A stretch of DNA of 64,000 bases from Malachius bipustulatus (lineage: Eukaryota; Arthropoda; Insecta; Coleoptera; Melyridae), in assembly GCA_910589415.1 (NCBI GenBank), contig OU342634.1, positions 14,195,144 through 14,259,143 of the forward strand, given 5' to 3'. The notes beneath the pieces are model-generated. The model ran no database searches. It was given only the letters and a program-made list of their open reading frames with translations, and had not been told where the DNA came from. The position numbers were made by a program, and so were the translations under genes. Below, in pieces: positions 36,351 to 48,479 of this stretch (the stretch's first letter is position 1; every line of letters starts with the position of its first letter).

Positions 36351-37329
36351 AGCGGGGGAGGTGTGGAGGGCTTTATAAAAATCATCACTCGAGTTGAGAA
36401 CTTGAACCGATTCTGTTTGTTTTTTTCCGATTTTATTCGAATGGGTGTGATGTAAATTGCGCGATAGGTAGGTAGGTAGATATCAGATTACTGACTTGGA
36501 AAGTCCCAAGCTAGGTTTCGCCCATAATTCAAGTTCAATGGGGTTTTCTTAAGGAACTACTAATTGCAGTAGTAGTAAAGTTTGAGCGCGCAGGTAAGCC
36601 TGTAGGATAATATCAGGAACCAATCAATCCTAATAAAGGGTATAGTTGTGTGTGTAGTTGGGGAGTGTGAGGGGCAAGTTGGGCATCCATTAGAGAGCTT
36701 CCGGCGAGCTGGTGCGTCTTACCTCACTTCCGGAACTTGGCCTCCGGAGCCGGGAATAATTCAGGACCAACTTGCCACTCTAAGCCGTAATGAATAGGTA
36801 ATTAGTCGGCATTGTGCGGCTCTCCGTTGTCCACGCGAGTCCGCCTCAAGTCCGTGTAGCAAGTGCGCCATCGACGCCGCCGTCTTGGGACCCATTACCA
36901 GGAGGCCCGACATGTGCAAACCGCCAACTTCCCATTGTTTCCAGTAAGGAAAGGATTTCAATTGAGTTAACTTTAATCACCCCCGTTATTATGGATAGAT
37001 TCGCCTTTATCTCAACTATTAATTGCGAGACCGTCCTGGCTAGACTTCCCTTGCGAATTAACCTGCTTGCTGCCAGCCAGATCTACCCCTGTACATTTAT
37101 TACATTAAACTGGATCATCTTCCTCTTGTGTCGCGTGTTTATAGTTCTATTACAACTTGCAAACTTATATCGGATCGATAAAGTAAACTTATTATGAGAG
37201 TCGATAGATAGCAGAGTTTTAGGAAGCGTCAAGTAATTTACACCTAATTACCCTCGATTTCACTCTTCTTCTGTTTTGTCATTCTAATCACAACAAAGGA
37301 GTTGAAGTGTTGACTAATTTCTAAAATTC

Positions 37330-39200
37330 ACGGCTTGAAAACGTGTGACACGTTATTGATCAACATGGCTGATTTAGAGAAATGGCTTCTTTATTACGTC
37401 TAATTTTGAGACAGAATACTGGAAATGGCAAGACGTCTAGAAAAATTTACTCGCTTTCTATACGGAAAGCTTCAAACTGGTTAGGTCGATGACAATGGGT
37501 TTTTAAAGCTAAATGCTTTACAAACAATCACATCAATGTAGGCAATTTTTTTTCAATAGGCAATAGGCACATTGTTTTAAGATGACACGCTTGAAAACAT
37601 GACGTTATACAAAAAACGGCTATTGAAAAGTCCTAAAGTGGTTCATTTTGGAGGTCTAAGATCCTAAAAATCGTGCATGACGTCATTGCAACATTATACT
37701 CTTTGTTAAGACATAAAGCTTGAAAAAGCGTGACGTAATTTTAAAATCAACCTACTTTCAGAACGAAAGACTTAAATACGCGTTAAATAGACTCGTTTTT
37801 CAGAAAATATGATGGGAAAGCTGTAGTGAAATCGGCTATTTGTGAGACAGAAGACCAATTGGTAAGACGTCATAGAAATAATTACTCAATTTTCAGACAG
37901 AAAGCTTGAAACTGTAAAACGCGTTAGATGGATAAAAATTTCCTCTAAAGGCTTTTAGGGCTAAATGTTTTAGAAATCATCACATCAATTAAAAATAGCT
38001 CATTTTTTAAGATAGTTCGCTTAAAAAGGTGACGTTATAATACTAAAATAGTTGAAAATTCCTGACGTCAAGAACAATAATTGGTTCTATTTTGAGGCCT
38101 AAAATTGAAAAACTGTGACGTCATTTAAAATTTAACACTCCTCTATTATGTAAAGCTTGAAAATGCATCACATAATTTAAAATCAAAATTAAAATCCGTA
38201 AAATAAGCCTATTTTCAGAACGCAAGACTTGAAATCGCGTGAAATAAACTCGTTTTTCAGAGAATAGGCTATTAAAGCTAGTAAAATTGGCTGGTTGTGA
38301 GAGAGAAAACTTGAAATGGCAGATGTCATTGAAAAATTTACCCATTTTTCAGACGGAATACTTGAAACTGTAAAAGGCGTAAAGTCGATAAAGTTTTACT
38401 AGATCAGGTCAGGTCAGGTAAGATAGTACGCTTGAAAACGACGTCATACTAAAATCGTTTGTTGAAAATTCGTGACGTTTAGAACAAACAATTAGAACAA
38501 TTCATTGAATGTTGTCTAGACGTAAAGCTTGAAAAATGATAACGCTGTTTAAAAATCGGCCTATTTTCAGAACGTAAGACTTGAAATCGCGTGAAATAGA
38601 CTCGTTTTTCAGAAAATAGGCTATTAAAGCTACTAAAAGCGCCTGGATGCGAGACAGAAAACTTGAAATGGCAGATGTCATTGAAAAATTTACCCATTTT
38701 TCAGACGGAAAGCTTGAATTGAAACTGCAATACGCTTAAGCTCTATTACATTTTGATTAGGTTTTTAAAATGGCATTATGCTTGAAAACATGACGTCATA
38801 GTGAGTTTGTTGGAAATTCGTGACGTTTAGAACAATTAGTTTCATTTTTGAGGGCCTAAATTTAAAAAAACCGTGCATGACTTCATTGAAAAATTAACAT
38901 TTTGTATAGACATTTTTGTTGCATGAAAAATCATAACTTTCTTTGAAAATCGGCCTATTTTTAGAACGTATTTTAAGACGTGAAAACGGGTGAAATATAA
39001 TACTTTTTTCAGAAAATAGGCTGTGAAAAGTATAACCTCATTGAATAATTAGTCAAATGTAAGTCATAAAAAGTATAACATCCTTGGAAAAAATGGCTTG
39101 CTTTTAAGGAAGCTGGCTTGAAAAGTGTGACGTCATTGCAAATAAGCTAATTTTTTAGCCAACGGGCTAGAGAAAGCGCAACATCATTGAAAAGAAGGCT
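37330..39200. repeat. Diverged tandem array, unit about 440 bp, rich in TGACGTCA-like motifs
   Basis: Landmark TTTTCAGACGGAAAGCTTGAA recurs near 37457, 37896, 38347 and 38698, with TAGACTCGTTTTTCAGAAAA and CGTGACGT/TGACGTCA blocks between. Units are 350-450 bp long and moderately diverged. The two minus-strand frames at 38121 and 38479 are copies of one another by virtue of the repeat. Confidence 0.85.
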
Positions 39201-40636
39201 TATTAAAACGGTTCGGTCCAGTTTTTGGGACGTAATTACCCTGTAAAAATAGTTCTTGAAAAAAAACAGGTTTTTTTTAAGATCTTCACTTTTAATTTTT
39301 ATCGTTCAATAAAAATTGAATTGTGCGGATTTAAATACATTTAAAATAAGGTCTCACATGACCCCCCACTATGCCATTCAAAAAATTGAAGTTGACTACG
39401 ACTGCAACGTCATCTTTGACATTTGACAACAGAAATGTCAAACGTCAAAAAGTATAGTAAAATTCATGTCATTTGATTTAGTTTTTGTTTGAAAGTTCTC
39501 TACCTCATTCGGTTGAAAATTTAAGGTCAAAGGGGGACTATAAACGTCCTAACTGTATGCGTTCGTGCATGTATCTCGTTGCTTGGAAATTGTGAGCAAG
39601 TAAAAGAGAATCAATCCGATTTTTATACTCATAATATGTACCTCCTATTATATGTATAGCTCAGCGTAATCAGGAATGTGAGTATAGTCAGCTACCACAC
39701 TTACCCAATTCCTCGAATCATTTCTTGAACCGTCGTTGTTAATTTGTAATGAAATTGATCCCCGGTAGCATTTGGCACGCCAATCACACCCAGTCACCGC
39801 CGAGATCTCATTTTCTGGAAACTTATGTCTCGATTGTGGTCGGGCAGTCTTCTAAATTGAATCCTTTCAGATTCCAACCCAGATTCATCGAGTTCGAGTC
39901 TCGATATTGTGGTGTTATTGCCGCTAATAACCGTTTAATTCGAATTTAAGTTACGATCTTTGTCGAGCGTCTTTTGGGTTTTGATTTTTTTGTGACACAA
40001 TGAGATATGTGTTGTTATGAGCTAGTCTCTTTTATGATTTTTTGTAATGATTTTAGGTGGGTTGATTTGGGGTGGAATTGGATTCTTTATATAATTACAG
40101 TATTCTTCTTTAAATCAGGGTCGTATTGAAGGCAAGTGAGATGACAAGAGATATGTAACAGTAGTAAGGTCCCGTAAATTGCCATGCGCCCATTATTATT
40201 ATCTCTTAGATACTATAGATGGATGGCATATTTTATATAAGTTGGGCATTTCGAATCGAAGCAATTCGCGGTATTCGACTGAAATAATAATAATAATGGA
40301 CATTTGAGAAATTTTAATTGAAAAGAGTATACGAATCGGGCGGCCGGTGTGTAAGGTAATAGATTGGGTATGACATGGCGATATCTTCCATCGGTTACGT
40401 CGAATCACGTAACCAATTAACCTTACATATGTGTGTGTACTAATGGAGCAATTGGACACGCGCTAACTGTTACTGTTACCATTCTGTTACCATTAACTAT
40501 TATTTCCCATTTTATTTTATAATCGAAATTATGTTTACAATGTCAGATACGTTCCAGTGACTCGGGATACTGTTAGATTTGATTCGATTCCTCTGGCCAT
40601 TATTATTATAAATCACTCGTTGAGTTATTATTGATT
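39201..40636. other. Intronic single-copy DNA
   Basis: Follows the 440-bp array; CGTCAAAAAGTATAGTAAAA and ACTTCTGTTGTC-type text hint at old repeats to 39540, then unique sequence. No coding evidence. Confidence 0.4.
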
Positions 40637-40806
40637 ATTGTCCGTATTCATCAAACATCAAAATATAACCCTGGGGTTAAATTTTGAACTTTCTAACAGC
40701 TTATCGGTCTAATGCTCAATCCCTACGAACGCTACGAATTTTGAACCAATGACATGTTTCAAAATATAACCCCAGGGGTTATATTTATTGATGAATACGG
40801 GCCTAT
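40637..40806. mobile_element. 170-bp MITE-like palindrome
   Basis: Left GTCCGTATTCATCAA...ATATAACCCTGGGGTTA and right complement (CAGGGGTTATATTTATTGAT, ATACGGGCCTA) form ~50-nt arms around a ~70-nt loop. Superfamily not determined. Confidence 0.7.
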
Positions 40807-41936
40807 ATGTATTTTCGAAATAGCAATACCGACTTCATTGCTGAATGCAGACTTGTCTCCATGGAAAGTTGTTATTTTGTCGCAAAATTTTGATATTTGC
40901 TTAGTTATATTTAACTTTCTAGTAAATACCTTACCTTCCCCCCAGAAATAAATGTCTATAAATAGGGGATTATCGTCTAAATTTAGGTGACCACGCGATA
41001 TAACCTAATTGCGAAATAACCTCAACTAATCCATTTTGAATAATTGAACGAAATTAGAAAATCAGAAAATGTCAATTAATTATAAATGTGGTGATAAGGT
41101 GAACCCCTCCCCCTACAAACTGACTCAAACTTTATCTTGAAAGAAGTTTTTCTTTTCTTGTCATACAAAGGAATATAAGTTTAGCATTTTGCTATTCCCA
41201 TGCGCACATCTCTAACAGGTTTCTCTGATTTGTGACACAGATGTTGTACCAACGCCCAGTTTAACCTATCTAGAAAACTGTTCTTTAAAAAATAAAATCG
41301 AGGAAATACGAGGACAATTTGTTACAATAAATTTTTAAGAGAAAATTCCCGCTTATAGTTTGAGACATATACATATAGTCCAGTAAATAAGCCGGAAAAT
41401 ACTGTACAATCTGGAAAAGTGGTGTAACAGCACTAATTTTAACTTTTTTTCTGGATTCCTTATAGATATTAAAGAACATTTATTACAACTAACCCCTGCA
41501 TTACCTCAAATAATGAGAAAATTAGAGTATTTCCTCCCTCCCAAAGCACCCCAAAGAGTACAATGGTAAAAAAGATAAAATTCAAAATTTTTCTTCGAAA
41601 ATCGTCTAGCGAGGGTCTTGCGGTCGTTGATTACGAATCTGAGATCTAAAAGCAAGTGAGGGTGAATCCAACCCCTCAAAACACTCTAAATAGTATCAGT
41701 GATAGAATTATTAAAAAATTCCAAATTTCATTTCGAAAATGGTCTCTCGAAGGTTTTCAGGGTCGCTGATTACGTATCCAAGGTATAAAAGCAAGGTCTA
41801 AAAATCCGAGGTCCAATTAAAAGATTTAAACACAAGATAGACGATCTCCGAGGTAAAATTTTGAATTTTTTATTTTTTATCACTGTTATGTACTATTTAG
41901 GGTGGTTTTGAGGGGTTGTAACACCCTGACTTCTTC

Positions 41937-42325
41937 GTCCGTTTTTGAGATATTTGCAATTTTGTGTAAAAAAAAAAAAATGCATTTGAACGATTATCAA
42001 ATCAACCAAAAATAATGTTTTCGTTGGAGCAGCGTTTAAATGCATGTGTACGTGCAAACGGAGGACACTTCGAGCAATATTAGATAATCATTAGGTAATT
42101 TTATGTTAGGTATGTTTTGTTCAATTACTTATGTTTTGTTATGTGTTGAATAGTTTTCTTGACAATAAAATTATTTAATTTTCACTTCGGATATGAAATG
42201 TCAAACTGACAAGTAAGTCAAAAAATTTGTTTATTTAAATTTCAAAGCTACCTTCGCAATTTGAATAAATGAATTTTTTTAATTGCAAAAAAAACAATTG
42301 CAAATATCTCAAAAACGGACGCCTC
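41937..42325. repeat. Inverted repeat with FGATATTT-type arms
   Basis: Left arm GTCCGTTTTTGAGATATTTG and right arm CAAATATCTCAAAAACGGAC are exact complements; the interior is AT-rich single copy. The arm text resembles other CAGGGTGT-ended families in the window. Confidence 0.65.
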
Positions 42326-42714
42326 TGGGCAAATTAAACAATTATGGCTTTTTTATTGTAAAAAGACCGTTGATTCAGAAAAAAGTAATAAGACATCAAA
42401 AAACCTAGCCCTTACTTTTTTAAAGAGTGAAAAGTGTCAAACGACCCCTGTTTCTACGCCACTGGCTTATTGAAATAAACCGAAAATTTGTCTGATTATT
42501 GCTCTTTATAACTTGTTGTTACACATAAAAAATTGTCTCAGTTGGGTTATTGTTTCAACAAATATTAACAAAAGAGTGGTCTGTCGGTCGACTCTTTAAC
42601 ACCCTGTATCTCATCAATAAAGCCTTTTCGAAAAAAAAATTTCCTACATTTTCGTATTTTTTTAACTTTATCTACAAGTCCTCCAATTTATGGTACTCCA
42701 TTTAGAAACACCTT

Positions 42715-43620
42715 GTATTCAGAGAGTGATTTTCTTTTTCTTTGTTTTTCACGGAGTGAATGACAAGTTTTTTTAGACTCACCTCCCATTTGATATTTTC
42801 TCCTTCATTTTCTGGCAATTTTCAGAAATTGAAAGTTTCAAAAAAAAATTTCTTTCTTGATTATTCCAGAGAGTGATTTTCCTTTTCTTTGTTTTCCATA
42901 GAGTGGATGCTGTGTTTTTTTTTAAACTCACCACCCATTTGATATTTTTGCTTTCGAAAGTCCTTCATTTTCCTATCAATTTTAAGAAACTGAAAGTTCC
43001 CAAAAAAAAAAACAAGCTCGCACTTTGCAAACCAAAATCGCTTATTTTTTTTCGGAATCATTCAGAGTGTGATTTTCCTTTTCTTTGTTTTTCACAGAGT
43101 GAATGAAAAGTATTTTTAGCACCTTCCATTTGATATTTTCTTCTTCTTCATTTTCTGGCAATTTTCAGAGACTGAAAGTTTCAAAAAAAAAAATTCTTGA
43201 TTATTCCAGAAAGTGATTTTCCTTTTCTTTGTTTTTCACAGAGTGGATGCTGAGTTTTTTTTAAACACCTCCCATTTGATATCTGTGTCTTATTCGAAAA
43301 TCCTTCATTTTCCTATCAATTTTAGGAAACTGAAAGTTCCCAAAATAAAACAAGCTCGCACTTTACAAACCAAAATCACTTTTTTTTTTGGAATTATTCA
43401 CAGAGTGATTTTCCTTTTCTTTGTTTTTCACAGAGTAAATGCTGAGTTTTTTTAAGACTCACGTCCCATTTGATATTTTCTCCTTCTTCATTTTCTGACG
43501 ATTTTCAGAGATTGAGTTTCCAAAAAAAATCCTTGATTATTCCAGAGAGTGATTTTCCAATGTTAGAAAACTTTTCATTTTCTTATCAATTTTCAGGGAG
43601 TGATTAAAGTTCCCAAAAAT
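42715..43620. repeat. Dimeric tandem array, alternating units of about 145 and 195 bp
   Basis: AGAGAGTGATTTTCCTTTTC landmarks stand at 42718, 42866, 43064, 43207, 43400 and 43541, so spacing alternates 148, 198, 143, 193, 141. Shared blocks: CCTCCCATTTGATATTTTCT and CAATTTTAAGAAACTGAAAG. Decayed GAGTGA units continue to about 46540 around a foldback and a LINE. Confidence 0.88.
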
Positions 43621-43757
43621 AAGTCTTCACGATTTTCTTCTAGTGGATTCTTTGTGACAAACTTTTCAAAAAGCGAGTTTGAGACTTTTCTATTATTTGA
43701 AAAATTATCCTTCCTGAATTGTCCTTTCTCTAATCAATTAATTATCTTATGAAAATA

Positions 43758-44622
43758 CAGGGTGAGGCGCGAGAATCTTAGGGCATTTTTATATGGAGAA
43801 GTCCTGGGAGTAGAAGTCTAAAAGTTTGTACCTGTCTAATTTCGGTTTTGACGAGCTGAACTAAAATATTCACAACCCACACCACTTCCGGTTATACCGG
43901 AAGTTGCCATATTTTTCTTTTTTTAAATGGTACACCCTGTATATTATTACGTTTTCAGATTGCCTGAAAAAAAGTAATAAAAATGATGTTTACAGTTCAA
44001 ATTTGTAACGACCAATTTATGAGTTATAAACAAATGAAAATTGCAATTTTCCATTTTCAAAGCAGCTTAGCTTGAAAACGGGTCAATATATCGGAAAACG
44101 GCTTACATGTCCCTATCCTAACTTTTTGTATACTACGCTAGAGTACCTACAAAAAAAAAGTTTTATTAATTTTTTTTTTTTTAATCGCTGATTTTTCATC
44201 ACTTTGTATACAGATTTCATCAGCACCATAGGATACTACGTGAAAAGTTAAGATAGGGACATGTAAGCCGTTTTCCGATATCTTGACCCGTTTTCGACCT
44301 AAGCTGCTTTGAAAATGGAAAATTGCGATTTTCATTTGTTTATAACTCATAAACCACTCGGTACCATTTTGAACTGTAAGCCCCATTTTTATTGCATTTT
44401 TTCAGACAATCTGAAAATTTAATAATATACAGGTGTCCCATTTAAAATAAGAAAGTTGATGGCAACTTCCGGTATAACCGGAAATGGTGAGGGGTTAGTG
44501 AATATTTTAGTTCAGCTCGGCAAAACCGAAATCATACACGTACAAATTTTTAGACTTCTACTCCCAGGACTTCTCCATATAAAAATGCCCTAAGCTTCTC
44601 GCTTAGGGCATTTCACACCCTG
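43758..44622. mobile_element. 865-bp foldback element, core shared with 52585-53425
   Basis: TA-flanked, with CAGGGTGaggcgcg at the left and the complement of CAGGGTGTGAAATGCCC at the right. Long arms contain AGTCCTGGGAGTAGAAGTCT, ACTTCCGGTTATACCGGAAG and ACGGCTTACATGTCCCTATC. Near the right end TAGGGCATTT recurs next to its inverted copy. The inner ~300 bp resembles the inner part of the foldback at 52585, while the outer arms differ. Non-coding. Confidence 0.83.
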
Positions 44623-45002
44623 TATTTCACAGAGTGATTATTCCTTTTTTAGGGTAAATTGTTTCTAAGCAATTTGAGACGTATCTTACATTTAACACAG
44701 TTTTCATAAGAACAACAATAAATAAAACTTTCTTAATGAGAAGTAGGTAGGTAGGTACCGAGAATATTTTTTTAACTCATAGAAAATTAGACCACACTCT
44801 CTTTAAATTTTTTCAGGGAATGAATGGTTAATAATAGTATGTGATTTTTCTAAATTTTTTTCTTACTTTTCATATTAGAATCACTTTATTTCTCCGTAAA
44901 ATTTCTGAGAGTGAATTCTTGTCATATTTTTTTCATATAGTGAATTTTGGCTAAGTTTTTATTATGCTCTATAATTTTGGCTCTTAAAATCATCTTATAA
45001 TA

Positions 45003-45923
45003 CCCCAAGTACCCCAGGGGTCAAACTTGGGGCCGCTACTTTTCTTGATTTTTATTAATGACATTACCGATGTCATTAGATCTGATAAGCTGCTCTTTGC
45101 AGACGATCTCAAAATTTTTTCTGTGATCACTGATGTGGATGATGCTCGGATGTTGCAAAATGATGTTGAACGGTTGCATCAGTGGTGTGGGCACAACAAT
45201 CTTTATATGAATGTGCAGAAATGCAGGGTGGTCTCCTATACAAGGAAAAAGAAAGGCTTAATCTTTGATTACAGTTTCGGGTCCGTTCCCTTCATACGTA
45301 CAAATTCTATAAAAGATCTTGGTGTTATTTTTGATATTAGTCTGTCTTTCTCTGAGCATGTTGCATATATTACCAAATCGGCTGTAAGAATGCTTGGTTT
45401 CATAAACAGAAGCTGCAGCGACTTTGACAGCATACATTCGTTAAAGATACTATATTTTTCATACGTTAGGTCGAAGGTGGAATACTGCAGTGTGGTTTGG
45501 TCGCCCTATTACTACTGTCAGATTGCTCAGCTAGAACGAGTGCAGAGGAGGTTTTTGAGACAGCTCAATTTTAAAGAGTGTGGGAGGTATCTCCCCAGGG
45601 GATTTGATTATAACCTGATACTAGATCAATATGATCTGCATTCGCTTCAGAAACGTCGTGGACTCGCAGCTGTCAGGTTTTTGTACTGCCTCTTTCATGA
45701 TCGGATTGACTGCTCCCCATTGTTGTCGCTTTTTAATTTCCATGTGCCACGTCTTAACTCGCGTAATGAAAAAACCTTTGCCTTACGAGTGGCTAAAACC
45801 AATGTACTGTTGAGATCGCCTGTATATTTTATGTCGGCCTGTATCAACAAAATATCTAGAAATTGCGATTTTAATGCGAATAGTTTGCCTACTGTTTTGG
45901 CTGTGTCCATCCGAAGCCTCTAA
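45003..45923 (+). CDS. Partial reverse transcriptase of the LINE fragment
   Basis: An uninterrupted frame of ~307 codons runs from the truncation point to a TAA. It starts at the RT motif PQGSNLGPLLFLIFINDI, followed by the catalytic box LLFADDLKIF (FADD in place of YADD), the LGVIFD motif and the usual carboxy-terminal helical region with FLRQLN. The fingers and first catalytic aspartate are missing, so it cannot be active. The lack of stops suggests a young insertion. There is no true start codon. Confidence 0.82.
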   Translation, partial: PQVPQGSNLGPLLFLIFINDITDVIRSDKLLFADDLKIFSVITDVDDARMLQNDVERLHQWCGHNNLYMNVQKCRVVSYTRKKKGLIFDYSFGSVPFIRTNSIKDLGVIFDISLSFSEHVAYITKSAVRMLGFINRSCSDFDSIHSLKILYFSYVRSKVEYCSVVWSPYYYCQIAQLERVQRRFLRQLNFKECGRYLPRGFDYNLILDQYDLHSLQKRRGLAAVRFLYCLFHDRIDCSPLLSLFNFHVPRLNSRNEKTFALRVAKTNVLLRSPVYFMSACINKISRNCDFNANSLPTVLAVSIRSL

Positions 45924-46085
45924 TCTTGGGTTGTTGTTCACCGTGTATGCACTGTACTTTTTTTTTTTGTCTTTATTTTGTTCACACAATTGTTGTACTT
46001 ATTATTGATTGTTATTGTGTTTATATAAAATTGTCCTGTAATTGGATCATGTATCTGTTGGGCAATAAATGTTATTATTATTATT
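45003..46085 (+). mobile_element. 5'-truncated LINE fragment (CR1/Jockey-like, no RNase H)
   Basis: Begins abruptly inside the RT domain (PQVPQGSNLGPLLFLIFIND), runs through RT motifs and a C-terminal thumb, then has a ~160-nt 3' UTR with AATAAA at 46064 and a (TTA)n tail. No RNase H follows RT, unlike the element at 27637. It lies in a degenerate tandem-repeat region whose GAGTGA-rich motif occurs on both sides. No clear target-site duplication was identified. Confidence 0.85.
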
Positions 46086-46636
46086 ATAATAATTCATCAA
46101 ATCTCTGCTCGCTTTCTTTATAAATATTCAGTGCATGATTTTTACTGAGTAATTTGATACTTATGTCAATTTTAACATATTCTACTTGAAAAAATTGCTT
46201 AATACTCCCTTGAAACAATATCAAACCAAGCAAAAGTACTCAAGAAAAGAACTCACTCAGTGTTATTATTATTAAAGTTATGAATTAAAAATAACTCACT
46301 AACTTTTTCAGACAATTGTTTATAAGCAGCTCGAGACTTATCTTATCGTGAATTTAATAAAAAAATTCTACTCACAAAAAGTTGTTCACTTTCTTCATAA
46401 AGTAAGATTGATAATTATTTTTATTGACAAATTGTAAAATTGTCTCACTCTGTTGGAATATTGAATGGAATATTCAATCACTCTTCATAGAGTTTTTCAG
46501 AGAGTGAATTTTTGCTGAGTAATTTGCCTTACATTTAATTATGACGATGAATTTCTGAAAGCAATTTATACATAAGAATATTGTTATAATTATTATTGTT
46601 TTATAAATTATAAATAAACGTTTCTTTTATTTTCAG

Positions 46637-46698
46637 AGTCCCTGGCACAAGAACTGGAAATGGAGCGATCAATGCATCAACAGCAAGTCGACAGAGAG
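46637..46698 (+). CDS. dac: Dachshund-family exon continuing the coiled coil
   Basis: Short 62-nt exon after the acceptor TTATTTTCAG and before GTAAAA. Two bases complete a codon with the g left over from the exon at 34533 (or 35884), giving GAG, then SLAQELEMERSMHQQQVDRE with phase 0 at the end. Heptad-like spacing of L, L, M and the acidic content fit the end of the DACH C-terminal coiled coil. It follows LKLIN of the exon at 34390 directly if the 279-nt exon is skipped. If the donor were not used, the frame would run 22 codons into the intron before a TAG, an alternative short C terminus. The 10.7-kb intron upstream is full of repeats, including a LINE fragment and a foldback element. Confidence 0.66.
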
Positions 46699-48479
46699 GT
46701 AAAATCTCCATTTCAAGATCGTCATTATTACAAGAATTCAGTATTATTCACGAGCAGTGCAACTTAGAGTGCTGATAAATAAATAATCAATTGACAAGAA
46801 TAAAATGATCAAGAGTCAAGATTTTGCGATTAATCTAATACAGTATAATCAATAATTATACTTATAGCCTTTAGCTTCGGTTATTTTGTTTAAATAGAGG
46901 TTGGTAATAAATAATTGACCTTTTTGTAAACGTATTATTATCACACTGTAGATCGTTGTACGCGTAATAACGAACCTGATGCATATTTAAACGTAATTAT
47001 TATCATTTCAATTATTATTGTATGACTGTTATTTAAATAAAAATTCATCATTTCTGATCTGGTTTCTTCTTTCTCTTTAGTTTTCTTCGTTCCCCACGAT
47101 TTCATTCAATAATAATTATTATTAGCAGTTTCATCTCTCATCATGATAATATTGCAAGTAATTTTCAGATTGCGCACTTAATGATTAATATTTCATTATC
47201 TACGAATATTTGAAAACTTTAACCTATTTCAAAAATTTTTCAAGGTGCTTAATGATTTTTTCGGATTGTAGAGAAAATAGCGTCATATACTCGCTTAAAA
47301 TGGGTAAGCGCTAATGATTTCGATCGAAATTGATCTTCATAATAAAAATGATCCCATAAACTAACAAACAAAAATATAAATTTCATTATACAAATTAAAA
47401 GATATACCTATAGACAAATCATCAAAGTAAGTTAGAGTATCATGAGAGATAGACAGACACGTCAGCGTTGTCGTAACGTGTGCTCGCAAGCGCCGCCAAC
47501 TCGATAATTATTCATTGGAGAGTTAATTACCGAGTTGGAATGCCAGAATCGAGTGACCATTGCTCCGCTATCTGAGCGATCAGGGATTTGCATATGATTA
47601 ATCCTTGCCTGGCACACAAGGACTCCATAAACCTGCAGGGATACGCCGCCACGATGTTGCCGCTGCTTAAAAATTCTCATGACTAGGGATAAACGAATAT
47701 TTCTAATGGATCTAACCCTTTTTTGTAAAACATTACCAGGTCAGGTTGATACTAACGCTGATTAGTAAGCTCTTGTAAGTTGCTCAGCAAAAAAGGGGTA
47801 ATATACCCTGTATCTACGCCACTAAGGATTCTTTTTTCCAAGTGTTTTCTTCGTTTTGTGTGCTCCAAATTAAAATTTTATAAAATTAAAATATTGAGAA
47901 ATGCCCAAAAGTTATGGGGCGAAAACTTAAAAATGCGGTATCCTTATATATAAACACCCTTAGCTACAATAGATTGTTAAGCACAAGATTTATCCGGGAC
48001 AAAAATGTAGGACAAAAAAATGAAACGGACAATAATAAATCATATTCAATGACAGCAATCCGTTTATTGAAAACAATAACGTTTTCTGAACGACACAACC
48101 CTAATTATATTATGGTAAAGACAGAGACATCAATGTTTTACTGGTTATTTCCAGTTCATCAGTCTGACATATTACCCCCACCAGAGGAGTGTGTGCCGAC
48201 CAGACAGAAATCTTTGTCGGAAAATAGTGACTTTCAAGGCAAATGCCATCTAACGACTGAAAGTATAAAACTTTCAACATGTCATCATCAGAGATTCTCT
48301 CAGAGAAATCTGCAGTTTTTTCACTGTCATTTTTGACTGTTCATTGAAAAATCAATTACCTTGGTAATCTAAATAAATCTCCATCTTTAATAATTTGTTT
48401 ATTGAGATTGGCAAGGTGATTGCTTTTTCGATGAACAGTCAGATATGGCAGTGAAAAATTTGCAGATTTCTATGAGAGA
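46699..48479. other. Intron or flank downstream of the 46637 exon
   Basis: AT-rich with one GC-rich island (47460-47680). The plus-strand frame at 47914-48336 (140 codons) is AT-rich with no family features, and part of its 3' end is complementary to 48400-48500, forming an inverted repeat (AGAGATTCTCTCAGAGAAAT). Confidence 0.4.
47460..47680. promoter_or_regulatory. Candidate enhancer island with POU and homeodomain sites
   Basis: GC-rich block 760 bp downstream of the 46637 exon. It contains ATTTGCATATGATTAATCC (an octamer beside a TAATCC site) and a TTAATTA core. The minus-strand frame here is not convincing as protein. Confidence 0.33.

Noticed and set aside
36814..37197. 127-codon plus-strand frame
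   Set aside because: No splice or family support; its end runs into AT-rich DNA with a lysine/leucine/isoleucine-rich tail typical of chance frames.
47914..48336. 140-codon plus-strand frame as a gene
   Set aside because: AT-rich, no domain, and its 3' part lies in an inverted repeat with 48400-48500.
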